Shown piece after piece: positions 31,416 through 41,811 of a stretch of 64,000 nt of DNA; positions within the stretch are counted from its first letter, which is position 1, and each line of letters starts with the position of its first letter. Location: positions 14,105,162 through 14,169,161 of the forward strand of contig OX328123.1 of the NCBI GenBank assembly GCA_946811695.1, in the 5' to 3' direction. The notes under the pieces are model-generated. The model had not been told where the DNA came from. It did no database searches and saw only the letters and a list, made by a program, of their open reading frames with translations. The translations under genes were made by a program, and so were the position numbers. Source of the stretch: Gonocerus acuteangulatus. Lineage: Eukaryota > Arthropoda > Insecta > Hemiptera > Coreidae.

Positions 31416-32411
31416 AGCACTTTCCTCCGAAAGAAAGTAGCTATTGGGTTGCACTCATGACGGAATGTTTGAAAAATTTCTTCAAATCTCCATCGATCCT
31501 CAAGAGTTTTTGTTTTTTCTTCACGAAACGTGGTATATAGCGTTCAATTAGCAAATGATTGAACGAGTTCGTTAACCACCAAAATCGGTCCACCGGGAGG
31601 GGGGGGGGGGTTTACCCCGAACCCAAAACACTAATTTGACCCTGCCAGCCGTAGTTTTTGTTATACTTCAACGAAACTCGGTATTCGTTATGTTGATCTA
31701 AAGAGAGACATACGTTGTAAAAATAAACTAAATCGGTTTATTAGGAGGGGGGGGGGGGGGTTTACTCCGGACCCACATTACCAATTTGCCACTACCAGCC
31801 GTAATTTTTAATACATTTCAACGAAACTCGGTATTCGTGGTGGTAATCAACAGAGAAAAAAGGGTTATAAAAATAAACTAAATCGGGTTATTTTGAGGGG
31901 GGGGGTTACTCTGGACCTAAAGCACTAATATACTCATACCGGTCGTAATTTCTGCTGTATTGTAACGAAATGCGGTATACGTCATGGGTATCTCGTGAGA
32001 AAGAATTGTTGTAAAAATTAAGTAAATCGGTCGATTGGAAAGGAGGGTATACTTTAAAATCTGTTTCATTGGAATTAGCCAGCCAGACGTAGGTTCCCAA
32101 AGGCGCCGCGAGGAGCGCTATCTCCCACTATGGGGACTGTATCCTGTTCCTGCGTCAGATCAAAAGACGGAAAATGAAGTTTTTGTGTATTTATTAAGTA
32201 GTACAGTATCATGTATTAACATAACTCTGGAATCAAATTATTTACAAAATTAATAATTGAACAGTTCTCATAAGAAATGCAAATGAGCAGAACTATTCAC
32301 GTTTTACATTTTATTTATATAGGTTATTTACAGCAAATTAATCAGTAATGTAGTCTACACTACAAAAATTCTGAGGAAAGTGCTTAGTTATGCAGCTCCT
32401 GCGTGACAGAC
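31416..32411 (-). mobile_element. HINE-2 copy, complete
   Basis: 5' end at 32411 (GTCTGTCACGCAGGAGCTGC after A-run) with subterminal repeat TAAGCACTTTCC near 32370-32385. 3' end at 31416 next to TTTT: the terminal segment AGCACTTTCCTCCGAAAGAA forms an imperfect hairpin with GAAAGTAGCT, and GGAAAGTGCTAA is the inverse of the 5' repeat. Four tandem units with C/G runs (about 31600, 31745, 31900, 32040). Same architecture as HINE-1 with different repeat sequence. No coding capacity. Confidence 0.65.
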
Positions 32412-32984
32412 TTTTTTATTAAATAAAAGGAAGAATGTAAAAATAAAAGTTGGGAGGTTATAAAAGTCCTAAACGGTAAAAGGGAGCAGTGTTGTCCTTA
32501 TGCTCTTTATGGGAAATAGTCATACATCTTTATTTCTTGCTTCCGCAGTAAAATCTTCATATTCTACAAAAGTAAGGGTAATGTCAGACGCTCAAAGCAC
32601 AGTTGATGTTATGCACGAAGATAAATATTTGTGACATTAGTGTAGAATTGTGATATACATACCCAAAAAAAAGCATAAATGTGAAATAGAGCCAAGTTCC
32701 TCTCCCCACAAAGAAACACTCCCTTCCCCAAAAATATCCCCTCCTAAAACCACCCAAAAACGCCTTACCATCCTACACTCCAAAACAGTAGTATGAGTTT
32801 GTGTATTATGTGCACAATATTTTCAACCAAAATATTTGCCAATACAAGAGACGATACAAGAAAGAAATGTCCAAGTTAATTACTTGGAAGACCTCATAGT
32901 TACTTACTAAGAACAGTAAACACACTTCAACTGACCTTTAAAAACAACAATAAAAATACTTATAAATATCCAGATACTAAAATA
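32412..32984. other. No recognised feature
   Basis: AT-rich; nothing assigned. Confidence 0.35.
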
Positions 32985-33106
32985 TCACTTTCCTCAAACA
33001 GGTATATTCTTAAACTTGGCAATGTTTTATTTGTGCCGAAATTATCTTTAGAGAGAAAACTAAACATTGCCAAGTTTAAGAATATACCTGTTTGAGGAAA
33101 GTGATA
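32985..33106. repeat. 47-bp-arm palindrome
   Basis: 'tatcactttcctcaaacaggtatattcttaaacttggcaatgttt' at 32987-33031 and its inverse at 33060-33106, with a spacer of about 28 bp. No hammerhead core is present. Repeat G begins directly after it. Confidence 0.8.
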
Positions 33107-33107
33107 A

Positions 33108-33518
33108 AGGCGGCACGCCCTCGCCCCGGAAGCGGAGCCAAACACGACTTTTCAGGATTTTTCGATGTTTTCCTTAAATAACACCTTAATATCTATCATC
33201 ATGCAAAATTTCAAGTCTCTAGCATCATGGGAAGTGCCTAATAATTTTGATGAGTGAGTGAGTGAGTGAGTGAGTCCTATAAATCCCGATTTTCGATCGC
33301 TTATATCTCAGAAACTATTCGAGGCAGAATTATGACAATTTCCAGTTTTACTCACATCTAGTAGTATAATACCTGTGTAAAATTTCATAAATTCATCTTT
33401 ACCTGGTTGAAAGTTATGAGAGGGTAAAAATCGGCTCTAAGACCGCCTGTAATATACTTACAGTATGCTTAGGCCGGAACTTGGCCTGGCGCACTACCGT
33501 GCGCCTAGATATGACATA
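33108..33518 (+). repeat. Hairpin-ended repeat G, uninterrupted copy
   Basis: Uninterrupted version of the repeat split by the LINE at 2727-5815. It contains (GTGA)n at 33252-33276, where the other copy has only two units. Ends with perfect hairpin GGCGCAC-TACC-GTGCGCC followed by TAG. Confidence 0.7.
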
Positions 33519-33810
33519 TCGTCCCTACAATGTCAAACTATCGAATATGAACAATCTCGTTTTTCAGATTTGATACTTTACTGATGCATTGCAGACGATA
33601 CGGCTTTGTCGAACCTCTGACGTCTTTAGAATTTCCGGAAATGCCTTAAATAAAGTATCGAATATGACCATTTGTCAATATATTCCTTTGTCAATGTAAC
33701 GAATATGTGCAGTCGCTAGTTTGCTCCTAATCGTCGTTCATTTGTGACCAAAAACTGACTTGGCAAGCTAACGAAAATGGTACAATTAATACAACAATAC
33801 TGCACAATTA
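33519..33810. repeat. Decayed TA-type MITE-related sequences
   Basis: 'atatcgtccctacaatgtcaaactatcgaatatgaa' and 'tcgaatatgaccat...aacgaatatg' resemble the terminal words of the TCGTCG MITE family. Similar words continue at 34930-35110 after the LINE, so one composite was split by the LINE insertion. Confidence 0.45.
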
Positions 33811-33823
33811 ATACAATGCATAA

Positions 33824-34918
33824 ATAAAAATATGTTCAAAATTAATTTCGTCTGGATCCCTGGTCATTGTGATATTAAAGAGAATTCAATGGTTGATGAG
33901 CTAGCAAAAAACGCTTCTATAAGCGGTTTTAAATTCTCAGGTATCCCACTCAGAGACATTAATTCTATAGTTAAGGCAGAAACAATAAAGATTTGGCAAA
34001 GGGAGTGGATTAGTATGGAATTGGGAGATAAACTCCGGGAGATTAAAGATGAGGTATGTAAGTGGGCTAGTTCGGAGCGGGATAATAGGAGGGAATCAGT
34101 AATCCTCTCAAGATTACGGATAGGCCACACTAGACTGACACACGGCTATCTCATGGAGAGGGGGGAACCTCCGGAGTGCGAGGTTTGTGGCGTGCCCCTC
34201 ACTGTAAAGCATATCCTGACGGAATGTAGGGCATATGAAGATGAGCGAGTTCGACTGAGTCTCCCGATACATCTTAGAGAGCTGCTAGGAATTAATTCAG
34301 TTCATCTTTCTAATATTTTTTCTTTCCTGGCTAAAACCAATTTAAAAAACAAAATTTAGCGCTGATTCTTCATTGTAAATTAAAATCTTTTCCAATTATC
34401 ATCTATTATAAGCAATAAGGCCTCTAGAATATATTTCGACAAAAATTTCATCTAAACTTATTTAACAGCAAACGTAAAACATATTAGTCCCTTTTAAAAA
34501 ATGTATAACCATTATTAATTGATATAATTTAAATTATTAAGACGTTTACTAACTAAAATTTTGTTACAAATACTTTTTTTACCGTTGGTGGCGTTCGGAA
34601 CGGAGGTGGGGCGCGTGTGTCGGTGGGAGCGATGGGCTTGGTTAGGGTTGAGGACGAGCCCCCCCCCCCCATGCGGTCTGTGAAGGTTTGGTTGCCCTGG
34701 CACCAGCAAGCACACCTTCTATCATAGACCTGGCAGCCAGTCACCAGATGCGGGCCACTAAGGTAGAACTGGCACGGGGGACTCTACTCGACCTTGGCTG
34801 GGTCCGCTTCCCGCTGGCCTCGGGCTCTGTCTCTGCTTTCGATGCTACCAACGGACCGGCCAAGAGGCATAAATGACCCAATAGTGGTTGAATGGCCTTT
34901 AAACACCAAGGGAAAAAA
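33824..34918 (+). mobile_element. 5'-truncated LINE with 13-bp TSD
   Basis: TSD ATACAATGCATAA at 33811-33823 and 34919-34931. The copy starts within RNase H and ends with a GC-rich 3' UTR (34570-34880) and a short A-tail. It shares organisation with, but is a different family from, 2727-5815. Confidence 0.85.
33832..34359 (+). CDS. LINE ORF2 C-terminus: end of RNase H and CCHC knuckle
   Basis: One hundred and seventy-five codons, open to the stop. FVWIPGHCDIKENSMVDELAKNA is the last RNase H block with its final aspartate. RLRIGHTRLTHGYL and the knuckle CEVCGVPLTVKHILTEC (C-x2-C-x8-H-x4-C) follow at about residues 115-155. The reverse transcriptase and most of RNase H are missing by 5' truncation, so the fragment has no activity on its own. 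The ATG is incidental, 8 bp inside the insertion. Confidence 0.85.
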   Translation: MFKINFVWIPGHCDIKENSMVDELAKNASISGFKFSGIPLRDINSIVKAETIKIWQREWISMELGDKLREIKDEVCKWASSERDNRRESVILSRLRIGHTRLTHGYLMERGEPPECEVCGVPLTVKHILTECRAYEDERVRLSLPIHLRELLGINSVHLSNIFSFLAKTNLKNKI

Positions 34919-34931
34919 ATACAATGCATAA

Positions 34932-35127
34932 TATCGAATGCGTCAAATTCGTTAGTTTGAAAAAGTAATTATTTCTAGAGTTAGTCTGTCTAAATCAGCT
35001 AACTATCGAAAATACCACATTCGACAATTTGAAACGGTGATCCAAGAAAACTCACTTATTAGCACCAAGATGCAAATTCACGAATATGATATTTCAGAAA
35101 GTAAAAAACAGTAAACAGTTCGTTCTT
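34932..35127. repeat. Decayed MITE-related sequence, right of LINE
   Basis: 'atcgaatgcgtcaaattcgttagtttgaaaaagt' and 'actatcgaaaataccacattcgacaatttgaaa' continue the words seen at 33519-33810. Confidence 0.4.
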
Positions 35128-35414
35128 AATTTCACATTAAAATGATTACCAATATACATAGAAAAAATAATTTCACCTTAAAATGATTACCAATATACAT
35201 AGAAAAAATAATTTCACCTTAAAATGATTACCAATATACATAGAAAAAATAATTTCACCTTAAAATGATTACCAATATACATAGAAAAAATAATTTCACC
35301 TCAAAATGATTACCAATATACATAGAAAAAATTATTTCACCTTAAAATGATTACCAATATACATAGAAAAAATAATTTCACCTTAAAATGATTACCAATA
35401 TACATAGGAAAAAT
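35128..35414. repeat. Tandem repeat, 7 copies of a 41-bp unit
   Basis: Units start at 35128, 35169, 35210, 35251, 35292, 35333 and 35374 and contain TTAAAATGATTACCAATATA. Copies differ by one or two bases, so the array is young. Confidence 0.95.
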
Positions 35415-35764
35415 ATGTAGCGTTGTCCTTTTGTAAAGGCGCTGATTTTGGAATCACTATTAAAGCTTTATCTTGCTCTCTTTAAAAGTACCGATTTTCA
35501 TATTCGATAGTTTGATATGGTCCAAGAGCTAGCAGCAAAAATTTGTCCGATCGAACACCCGGCTTGGCTCAGGATATTTTAGGAAGCTTTATTTGCTAAA
35601 CACAAAAATTGCACCTCTTACTACCAAGTCTGGGACTTTTCGAAATGACAGCCGGAAAAACCTCGGTTATTTTTAATTACTGGGAAATGACTGAACACTC
35701 GTCTCAATATTTTTATATAGCTTACAATTTATGCAAGAATAACGGAAAAATTACTCCAAGACAT

Positions 35765-36420
35765 GGGCGTATGTAAGGGGGTGGGGCATAAATTTGTCAT
35801 AAAACCTTAAAAAATAAATTAAACAAGATTACTTAGTTCATAAAAAAATGTCTGCAAAATAAGAGTCCTTAGAAAGATTTTTGTATGCGTAAGAAAGCAA
35901 CACAGGTGGAGGGTCAGAAGCAATGCCGAACTTACAGAACTGTATGGCGAGCCTGACATCCTCTAAGTCATCAAGAAAGGAAGACTAAGGTAATAAGGGC
36001 ACGTGGACAGAATGGAACCCTGTAGGCTACCTAAATTGATGCTTGAATGGTGCACCTGGGGGCAAAAGAAATAGAGGCCGACCAAGACGGAGGGGGCTTG
36101 ATGACCTGGAGGAGGACTTGCGGACGCTAGGGATCCGAAATTGGAGGAACCTAGCAGCAAACCGCGTGGGATGGAACAGGATGGTGGCAGAGGCCCAACT
36201 CCTACAAGGACTATGGCGCCCAAAAGTGTGTGAGTGAGTTCATAAACAACTATTTTATTTTAGGTGTAATAGCGTTTTACTTGGCTGAAACTATTCCAAG
36301 TTCTAGATTGTTAGTATTCCATACCCCGGAAATGGTCCCAGTCCCCCCCCCCCCCCAATTTTCCCAGCCCCCCCCCCATTTTCCCAGCCCCCTCACTTTA
36401 TTTATTAGAAAAATATTGCT
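35765..36420 (+). repeat. Repeat R4 copy, split by an RTE fragment
   Basis: 'catgggcgtatgtaagggggtgg...ttagttcataaa' (35765-35847) and 'gttcataaacaac...ggtgtaatagcgttttac...cagcccccccccc' (36238-36390) together match 27665-27910. Confidence 0.65.
35848..36237 (+). pseudogene. RTE-type LINE, C-terminal ORF2 fragment
   Basis: Translation with stops: NAELTELYGEPDIL, GHVDRMEPCRLPKLMLEW, then GGKRNRGRPRRRGLDDLEED and LGIRNWRNLAANRVGWNRMV in one frame (36043-36237). This is the conserved tail of RTE-clade proteins. It ends in GTGTGTGAGTGAG, the short tandem 3' end common in RTE. GTTCATAAAAAA (35836) and GTTCATAAACAA (36238) flank it as a 12-bp TSD with one mismatch. Confidence 0.8.
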
Positions 36421-37649
36421 TATGCAAATTTTCAGAGGGGTGTTCGATAATGTACCCTATCATGAATATTCCGACCTAATTTTTCAGGGCTGTTGATTAT
36501 CCCAGGGAGTATTTTTTGTTATTCTTGTATAAATGTTAAGCTATACACAAATTTTGAGACAGGTTTTCAGTCATTCCTCGATAAATAAAAATAATCGAGG
36601 CTAACGTCCTAGGCAAGGACAGCAAGAGAAGCAGATTTGTTATAAGACTCGAAAAGTTTCCTTAGGAATTTTACATCCTGCCGGGTGATCGATGGGTCGA
36701 CTTTTTTTCCTGTTCGGTCTTGGACTTATATGATTTTAATTCATTGAGGCGTGGGATTCGTTTACGGTGTCCTCATTAAGAAGCCCATCGCCCGAATAGC
36801 ATTTACAAGTCGCCTGAGAAACCATTGGTATCACGAGATGAAAAAGAGACTCTCTACTCATGTGGTCAGTGATGTACAACACACAATGAACCACCTCATA
36901 TAGATCGTTGTCGCTTTGGATACAAACATAATGGAGCGTAGATATACCAAAGGGGGAAATAAAACGAGTAATGTTAATGGGACGTACGCACAGTGGAGCA
37001 GCTGGCAAAACAAGGATTTCAACTCAGTTTTACTTCACCGCTCTTTCCTTTCATCTATATATTTCTAGTCTTTGACAGCTGTCATAGTCGTCAGTACCTT
37101 TAAACATGTCAGCAAGTAGATTTATCAAATCAGCTAAGTTGATTACCTTCAGTAGTAAAGTTTTAGATTACAGTACCACTCTTGAATTATACAAAATCTC
37201 CTTTTACAGACTGTTGACACCTCATTGCTGAATAAAATATGGGTTATATTAAAAAGAAAATGGCTCAATCTATCTCCCTGTTTAACTCCATTGTTAACCT
37301 TAAATGGAGCAGACTATCAGGCCTTACTCCCCTTTTAGTATTTGTACACTGATTTCATTGCATTTATCAAGTTGGAACTCTTTTCTCCAGCATTGCATTC
37401 TAAATGTTTTCTCGTGCCAAAGAATCAATTGACCTCAAGAATGCAAAACGGAATAATATTTCCTGCTAATATATGATCCTCTGTTAGCCTTCCTGATCAA
37501 AATGCTACCTACAAGTGTCTATCACGTTAAAACTTTGTACACTACTAAAGACAGACAGATAGGCCTGTAATTAATTCTGTCATTAGCTTGTAATACGCGG
37601 TTTCCTTTATTGAGAAAATACAGTTTTTTAGTAGGTTTTGATCAACTTT
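36421..37649. other. No recognised gene; one 90-codon minus ORF
   Basis: The frame 37008-36736 (minus) includes CVRPINITRFISPFGISTLH and CKCYSGDGLLNEDTVNESH. It has no recognisable motif and no second copy in the window. The rest is AT-rich. Confidence 0.3.
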
Positions 37650-37827
37650 CTTTTTCTTTTTTTTTTTAGGGCGCAGCGACCTCTGGGCCATTAGCGCCGG
37701 CATCCCTGGTGCAGCGAGTAATTTGTTTTACGCGCTGTGAGATGAGAAAATTGCTGCCGCCGGAACTACTCGAACCCACCATCTTCCGCATGAGAATCTA
37801 AGGCGTTAGCCACTAGACCACGGGGCC
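37650..37827 (-). mobile_element. tRNA-derived SINE
   Basis: Minus strand starts GGCCCCGTGGTCTAGTGGCT with an A box (TGGTCTAGTGG, 37820-37810) and a B box (GGTTCGAGT, 37776-37768) spaced as in a tRNA; a tRNA-like head of about 70 nt is followed by an unrelated body ('ggcgctaatggcccagaggtcgctgcgccct') and an A-rich tail (37663-37650). Pol III promoter from the boxes is expected. It lacks a proper tRNA 3' acceptor pairing, so it is not a tRNA gene. Confidence 0.8.
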
Positions 37828-38935
37828 TAAAATTACGTTTGTTTTCTGGCCTACTATTTCTTAATTTGACTATAGCATTGTAAATGTTTAAAGGCTGACA
37901 TTTTTATGTAGGTTTTGAAATTCGGAAATTCCTTTCGTTGCGGTCCAGCCAAACAATTAATGAATATTTACAAAATTAGAGCTATGGGAAGGTAAATCGT
38001 GCTTATAGAAGTTACCTAATACCTAATGTATTTTAAAAGCATCCTCAGTAGGTCGCTATATGGGAACTTTATTATTTAGGTGCGAAAAGATCCCATTTCA
38101 GTATGAATTTCCGTAATTAGCATTAAAAGTGTCGAGGAAAGCAAAATAATACTGCTGAAGCAATGAAGGATTCATGAAAGTATGACTTGCCCGAAGCTAA
38201 AGAGTTTGTAAGGGAGTGAGTGATAAGGGAAGGAAAAGTTCTCGAGTTGAAATGGAGCTTTAACTCGAGAAGTGCTGACCTGTGGAACCCATTCATCATA
38301 ACCCTTCTGGGAAGTCTCTCCGCAACTCCTAGGCCAGTGTCCACTTCTTATGGCCAAGATATATTATATCAGAATCTCCAATTTTTTTTTCTGTCGAAAA
38401 GTTGGGATTTTGCGGGGCGGCATTTGTCACTAGCAAAACTGTGGCAAAAACCTTGCGGAAGTTATTTTATGAGTTAGTACCACAGGGGCGATTTGTTTTC
38501 GGTGTTATCACTTGGGTGGAGTTTTGGAGGCCATGGGCCAAAGAACATTTACAAATACTCGAAGTTTATCGCGTTCCTTGTCATTACAATCATTAAGGTT
38601 TCAATTGAGAGCAGATCGTTGACACTGAAATTACCAAGATAGTTAGTGACGGTGTTCCATAGTGTGTATTTATTAAAACTACAAATATTAGAAACAACAT
38701 GCGTTATATTTTTTCCGACGTTTTGGCTTGAGGTCCAAGCATCAGGGCTCCCAAACGGATATAGACAGAGTTACAGGTTCACCGCGCAGAAAAGGATCAG
38801 GTAGTACGCACGCGCTGCCTCCAGCCCTAGCTGAAAGGGGGAAGGCCTAGCTCCCCTTCAGCCGCGCCGCTTCTGGTTCTTTAGATTCTGGCGAGACTAT
38901 AGTATAGTAGGCAGTAGATTTAACCCACTTCCCTG
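37828..38935. other. Unassigned; 10-bp inverted repeat and degenerate PLE end
   Basis: TTCTCGAGTT/AACTCGAGAA pair at 38241-38273. At 38716-38750 (minus) CTGATGC, a GCTTGG/CAAGC stem, AAAACGTC recall a decayed hammerhead with A9 and G12 lost. Confidence 0.35.
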
Positions 38936-40418
38936 TTAGCCAATTTCATGACAACGGCCTTGCGGGCCCCGTGGCCTTATAGACACATTCATGACAACAG
39001 CCTTGCATGCCCGTGGCCTGATAGCCAATTTCATGGCAACGGTCTTGCATACCCCTTGGCCTGATAGCCGCTTTCATGACAACGGCCTTGCAGGTCCCGT
39101 GACTTTATAGCCACTTTCATGACAACGGCCTTGCATGCGCTGTGACCTTATAGCCACTTTTATGACAACGGCCTTGCATGTGCCGTGGCCTTATAACCAC
39201 TTCCATGACAACGGCCTTGCATGCGCCGTGGCATTATAGCCAATTTCCTGACAACGGCCTTGCATGTGCCGTGGCCTAATAGCCACTTTCATGACAACGG
39301 CCTTGCATGCGCCTTGAACATATCGTCGATACAAAAGCAAACTAACGAATATGAAAAAATGCGTCTTTCATTGTCAATCTATACTAATTTCTGCTGGACT
39401 TATGTGCGGCAAATTTTTGAATCTGATTTCACTCTATTAAAGGGAAAGTATTCCACTATCAAAAGGTCAAATCTGCCGAATATTTGACGGTCCAAAAAAA
39501 AGTTATGGATGAATCCTTTTCCACTCTGAAAAGTGGTGATTTTCATATTCGTTAGTTTGCTTTTATTTCGACGATATAGCCAATTTCATGACAAAGGCCT
39601 TGCGGGCCCGTGGCCTTATAGCCACTTTCATGACAACGGCCTAGCATGCCCGTGGCTTGATAGCCAATTTCATGACAACTGCCTTGCATGCGCCTTGAAC
39701 ATATAGCCACTGTCATGATAACGGCCTTGCATGTGCCGTGGCCTTATAGACACTTTCATGACAACGGCCTTGCATGTGCCGTGACCTTATAGCCAATTTC
39801 ATGACAAAGGCCTTGCGGGCCCGTGGCCTTATAGCCACTTTCATGACAACTGCCTTGCGGGCCCCGTGGTCTTATAGCCACTTTCATGACAACGGCCTTG
39901 CATGGCACGTGGCCTGATAGCCAATTTCAAGGCAACGGCCTTGCGGGCCCCATGGGCTTATAGCAACGTTCATGACAACGGCCTTGCATGTGCCGTGGCC
40001 TTATAGCCGCTTTCATGACAACGGCCTTGCATGCGCCGTGACCTTATAGCCAATTTCATGACAAAGGCCTTGCGGGCCCGTGGCCTTATAGCCACTTTCA
40101 TGATAACGGCCTTGCATGTGCCGTGGCCTTATAGCCACTTTCATGACAACGGCCTTGCAAGCGCCGTGACCTTATAGCCAATTTCATGACAACGGCCTTG
40201 TGGGCCCGAGGCCTTATAGCCACTTTCATGACAACGGCCTTGCATGCCCGTGGCTTGATAGCCAATTTCATGACAACGGCCTTGCGGGCCCCGTCGCATT
40301 ATTGCCACTTTCATGGCAACGGCCTTGCATTTGGCGTGGCCTGATAGCCAATTTCAAGGCATCGGCCTTGCGGGCCCCAAGGGCTTATAGCCACTTTCAT
40401 GTCAACAGCCTTGCAAAT
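38936..40418. repeat. Minisatellite, about 43-bp unit, about 28 copies
   Basis: Unit near CATGACAACGGCCTTGCATG followed by 'cgccgtggccttatagccacttt'. Variants differ by 'gcgggcccc' versus 'gcatgtgcc', in alternating blocks that suggest higher-order repeats of 2-4 units. It is interrupted once, by the MITE at 39323-39574, and ends next to the PLE insertion at 40431. Confidence 0.95.
39323..39574. mobile_element. TA-type MITE inserted in the minisatellite
   Basis: 252 bp, ends TCGTCGATACAAAAGCAAAC and inverse. TA flanks (39321-39322, 39575-39576). The intact array unit 'gcgccttgaacatatagcc' at about 39690 is the empty site, giving an exact TSD of TA. Confidence 0.9.
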
Positions 40419-40469
40419 TATTTGTATGAACTTGATCCTGTCTCGGCTTCTTTCTCCAGCGGTGTCCGT

Positions 40470-40520
40470 TGTACTGCCGTTATATTTCGCCCAAATCCTA
40501 TTGGGCTTCATCAGACGTAT
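40470..40520 (-). ncRNA. Hammerhead ribozyme (type I) at end of minus PLE
   Basis: Minus strand: CTGATGA (40514-40508), stem II GCCCAA/TTGGGC, GAAA (40488-40485), palindromic ATAT, then A. Core identical to the plus copy. Confidence 0.8.
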
Positions 40521-40576
40521 TCTGTCCAGTTCGGGGTGTGCAGGAGCTATGCTTGGCTCGCGTTCCTGCCGGCTTT

Positions 40577-41311
40577 TTATCCTCGTTCCTGCTGACTTCT
40601 ACGCTCATTGGTTTCCCTGGTCTGCCGTTCGGGGCACATTCTACCGTCTGACCGGAGAAGTCTCAGAACCGGCCCGTAGGCTGTAGGTAGCGCTAGACCA
40701 TCCTCGCCGTTCATCGCTACACTCTTATACTTCGAGATCTCTATAGCCTCCCTGACCAGCCTCCTCTCCAGTACATCTTCCTTCGCTAGCGTCCTGGCCT
40801 GGTCGAACAGCATCTGTCCGGAGCACTCCTCCCCATGTCTCGCGACAGCGGAAGTTTTCGTGCGTCTCAGACGGTAATCAGCGCAGTGCTGCCCAATTCT
40901 TGTGGCCACCTTCTTCCCGGTCTGCCCGACATAAACTGTCCCGCAATCACATGGAAGAAGGTAAACACCCTTATCCTGCAGCCACTGCTTGTCCTTTGCT
41001 GAACCCAGGCAGTCGCTCATCTTGTCTAGGGGTTTGTAAGCTACATCCACACAGAGTCCCATAAACATCCTGCCAATCTTCTCACTGACACCTCGAACGT
41101 AAGGCAACGTTGCCCTCTTCTCCACCGCCCTTTCCGGTTTTGTGCCTCCACCTTGTCGCTGCTGTCTCAGAACTCTGTTCATAGTACGAGAGATTTCCTT
41201 GGATCCGTACCCGTTCCCAAGAAAATCCTCCTTGAGGTGAGCCAGTTCCGCGTCCAGGTAGGTCTTACTGCTGCACAGCCTAAGGGCTCTCAGTGTGAGG
41301 GTCTTGATCAC
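40577..41311 (-). pseudogene. PLE C-terminal half with GIY-YIG nuclease (minus copy)
   Basis: Two hundred and forty-four codons, near-identical to the C-terminal half of the plus copy (few substitutions such as C/G, Q/L, A/V). The GIY-YIG domain reads GVYLLPCDCGTVYVGQT, then KKVATRIGQH. It is separated from its own N-terminal part (41811-41308) by a deletion of the whole RT core and a frame change. Near its end it lacks a segment present in the plus copy (at 'gctgattggtccgcct'). Confidence 0.85.
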
Positions 41312-41811
41312 ACCATTCTTCTGGGCAGGATGGTGATGAGAATTGGTACCCTGGAGTCACCCGGAGCAGCTCTCATCGCTATAGTTTCATCGACACCTTC
41401 GCTCTTCAAGATCTTCTTAATTTTATTCTCGATGGTCCTGGTGGGATCTTTTATTCCTTTTTCGTATGTATTCGGGTCTAGGAGCGCTCGCATCTTGTCA
41501 CTGTAGAGACTCTGGCTGATGACTACTGTGGCGTTCCCCTTATCCGCTCTGGTCACAATCACATCATCCCTCTTCTTCAGCTGAAGGAGCGCCTTCCTTT
41601 CCGCATAGGTAATGTTCTCCTTGGGTGGTCGTGCCTTCTTGATCAGGTGGGCCACGACTAGCCTGATGTCGTCAGCAACATCTCCTCCTAGGCGCGTCAA
41701 GGCTGCTTCCACGCTGGTAATGATATATGGCCTCCCGAAAATACACAAGGAAGAGATCCCCCTTCGGCCCATTGTCTCCATGATAGGCGCACCGACGTAC
41801 AGGGCAAGCAA
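41308..41811 (-). pseudogene. PLE N-terminal region (minus copy)
   Basis: Frame contains DDVIVTRADKGNATVVI, LLDPNTYEKG and KIKKILKSEGVDET, the block that precedes the reverse transcriptase in PLE proteins. From 41732 upstream the frame reads the antisense of the plus copy and is not PLE protein. After GDSRVP the deletion junction joins it out of frame to the C-terminal half. Confidence 0.8.

Noticed and set aside
32985..33106. Another inverted PLE/hammerhead pair
   Set aside because: A good palindrome, but neither arm contains CTGANGA or a GAAA box in hammerhead order.
33108..33518. Repeat G as a definite Helitron
   Set aside because: The 3' hairpin plus CTAG fits, but no TC start was found and the base after CTAG is A instead of the usual T.
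36736..37008. 90-codon minus ORF as a host gene exon
   Set aside because: No recognisable motif, no splice-site support that I can judge, no second copy; listed only as unassigned.
37757..37827. Functional tRNA gene
   Set aside because: A and B boxes are present but the acceptor stem does not pair and an unrelated body with A-tail follows; a SINE explains it better.
40200..40595. 131-codon frame over the minisatellite and PLE end
   Set aside because: The frame is open by periodicity of a 43-bp repeat and then reads antisense PLE sequence. No domain evidence.
41153..41506. Plus-strand 117-codon frame across the PLE minus half
   Set aside because: Antisense of the N-terminal/C-terminal PLE junction; codon pattern belongs to the minus strand.
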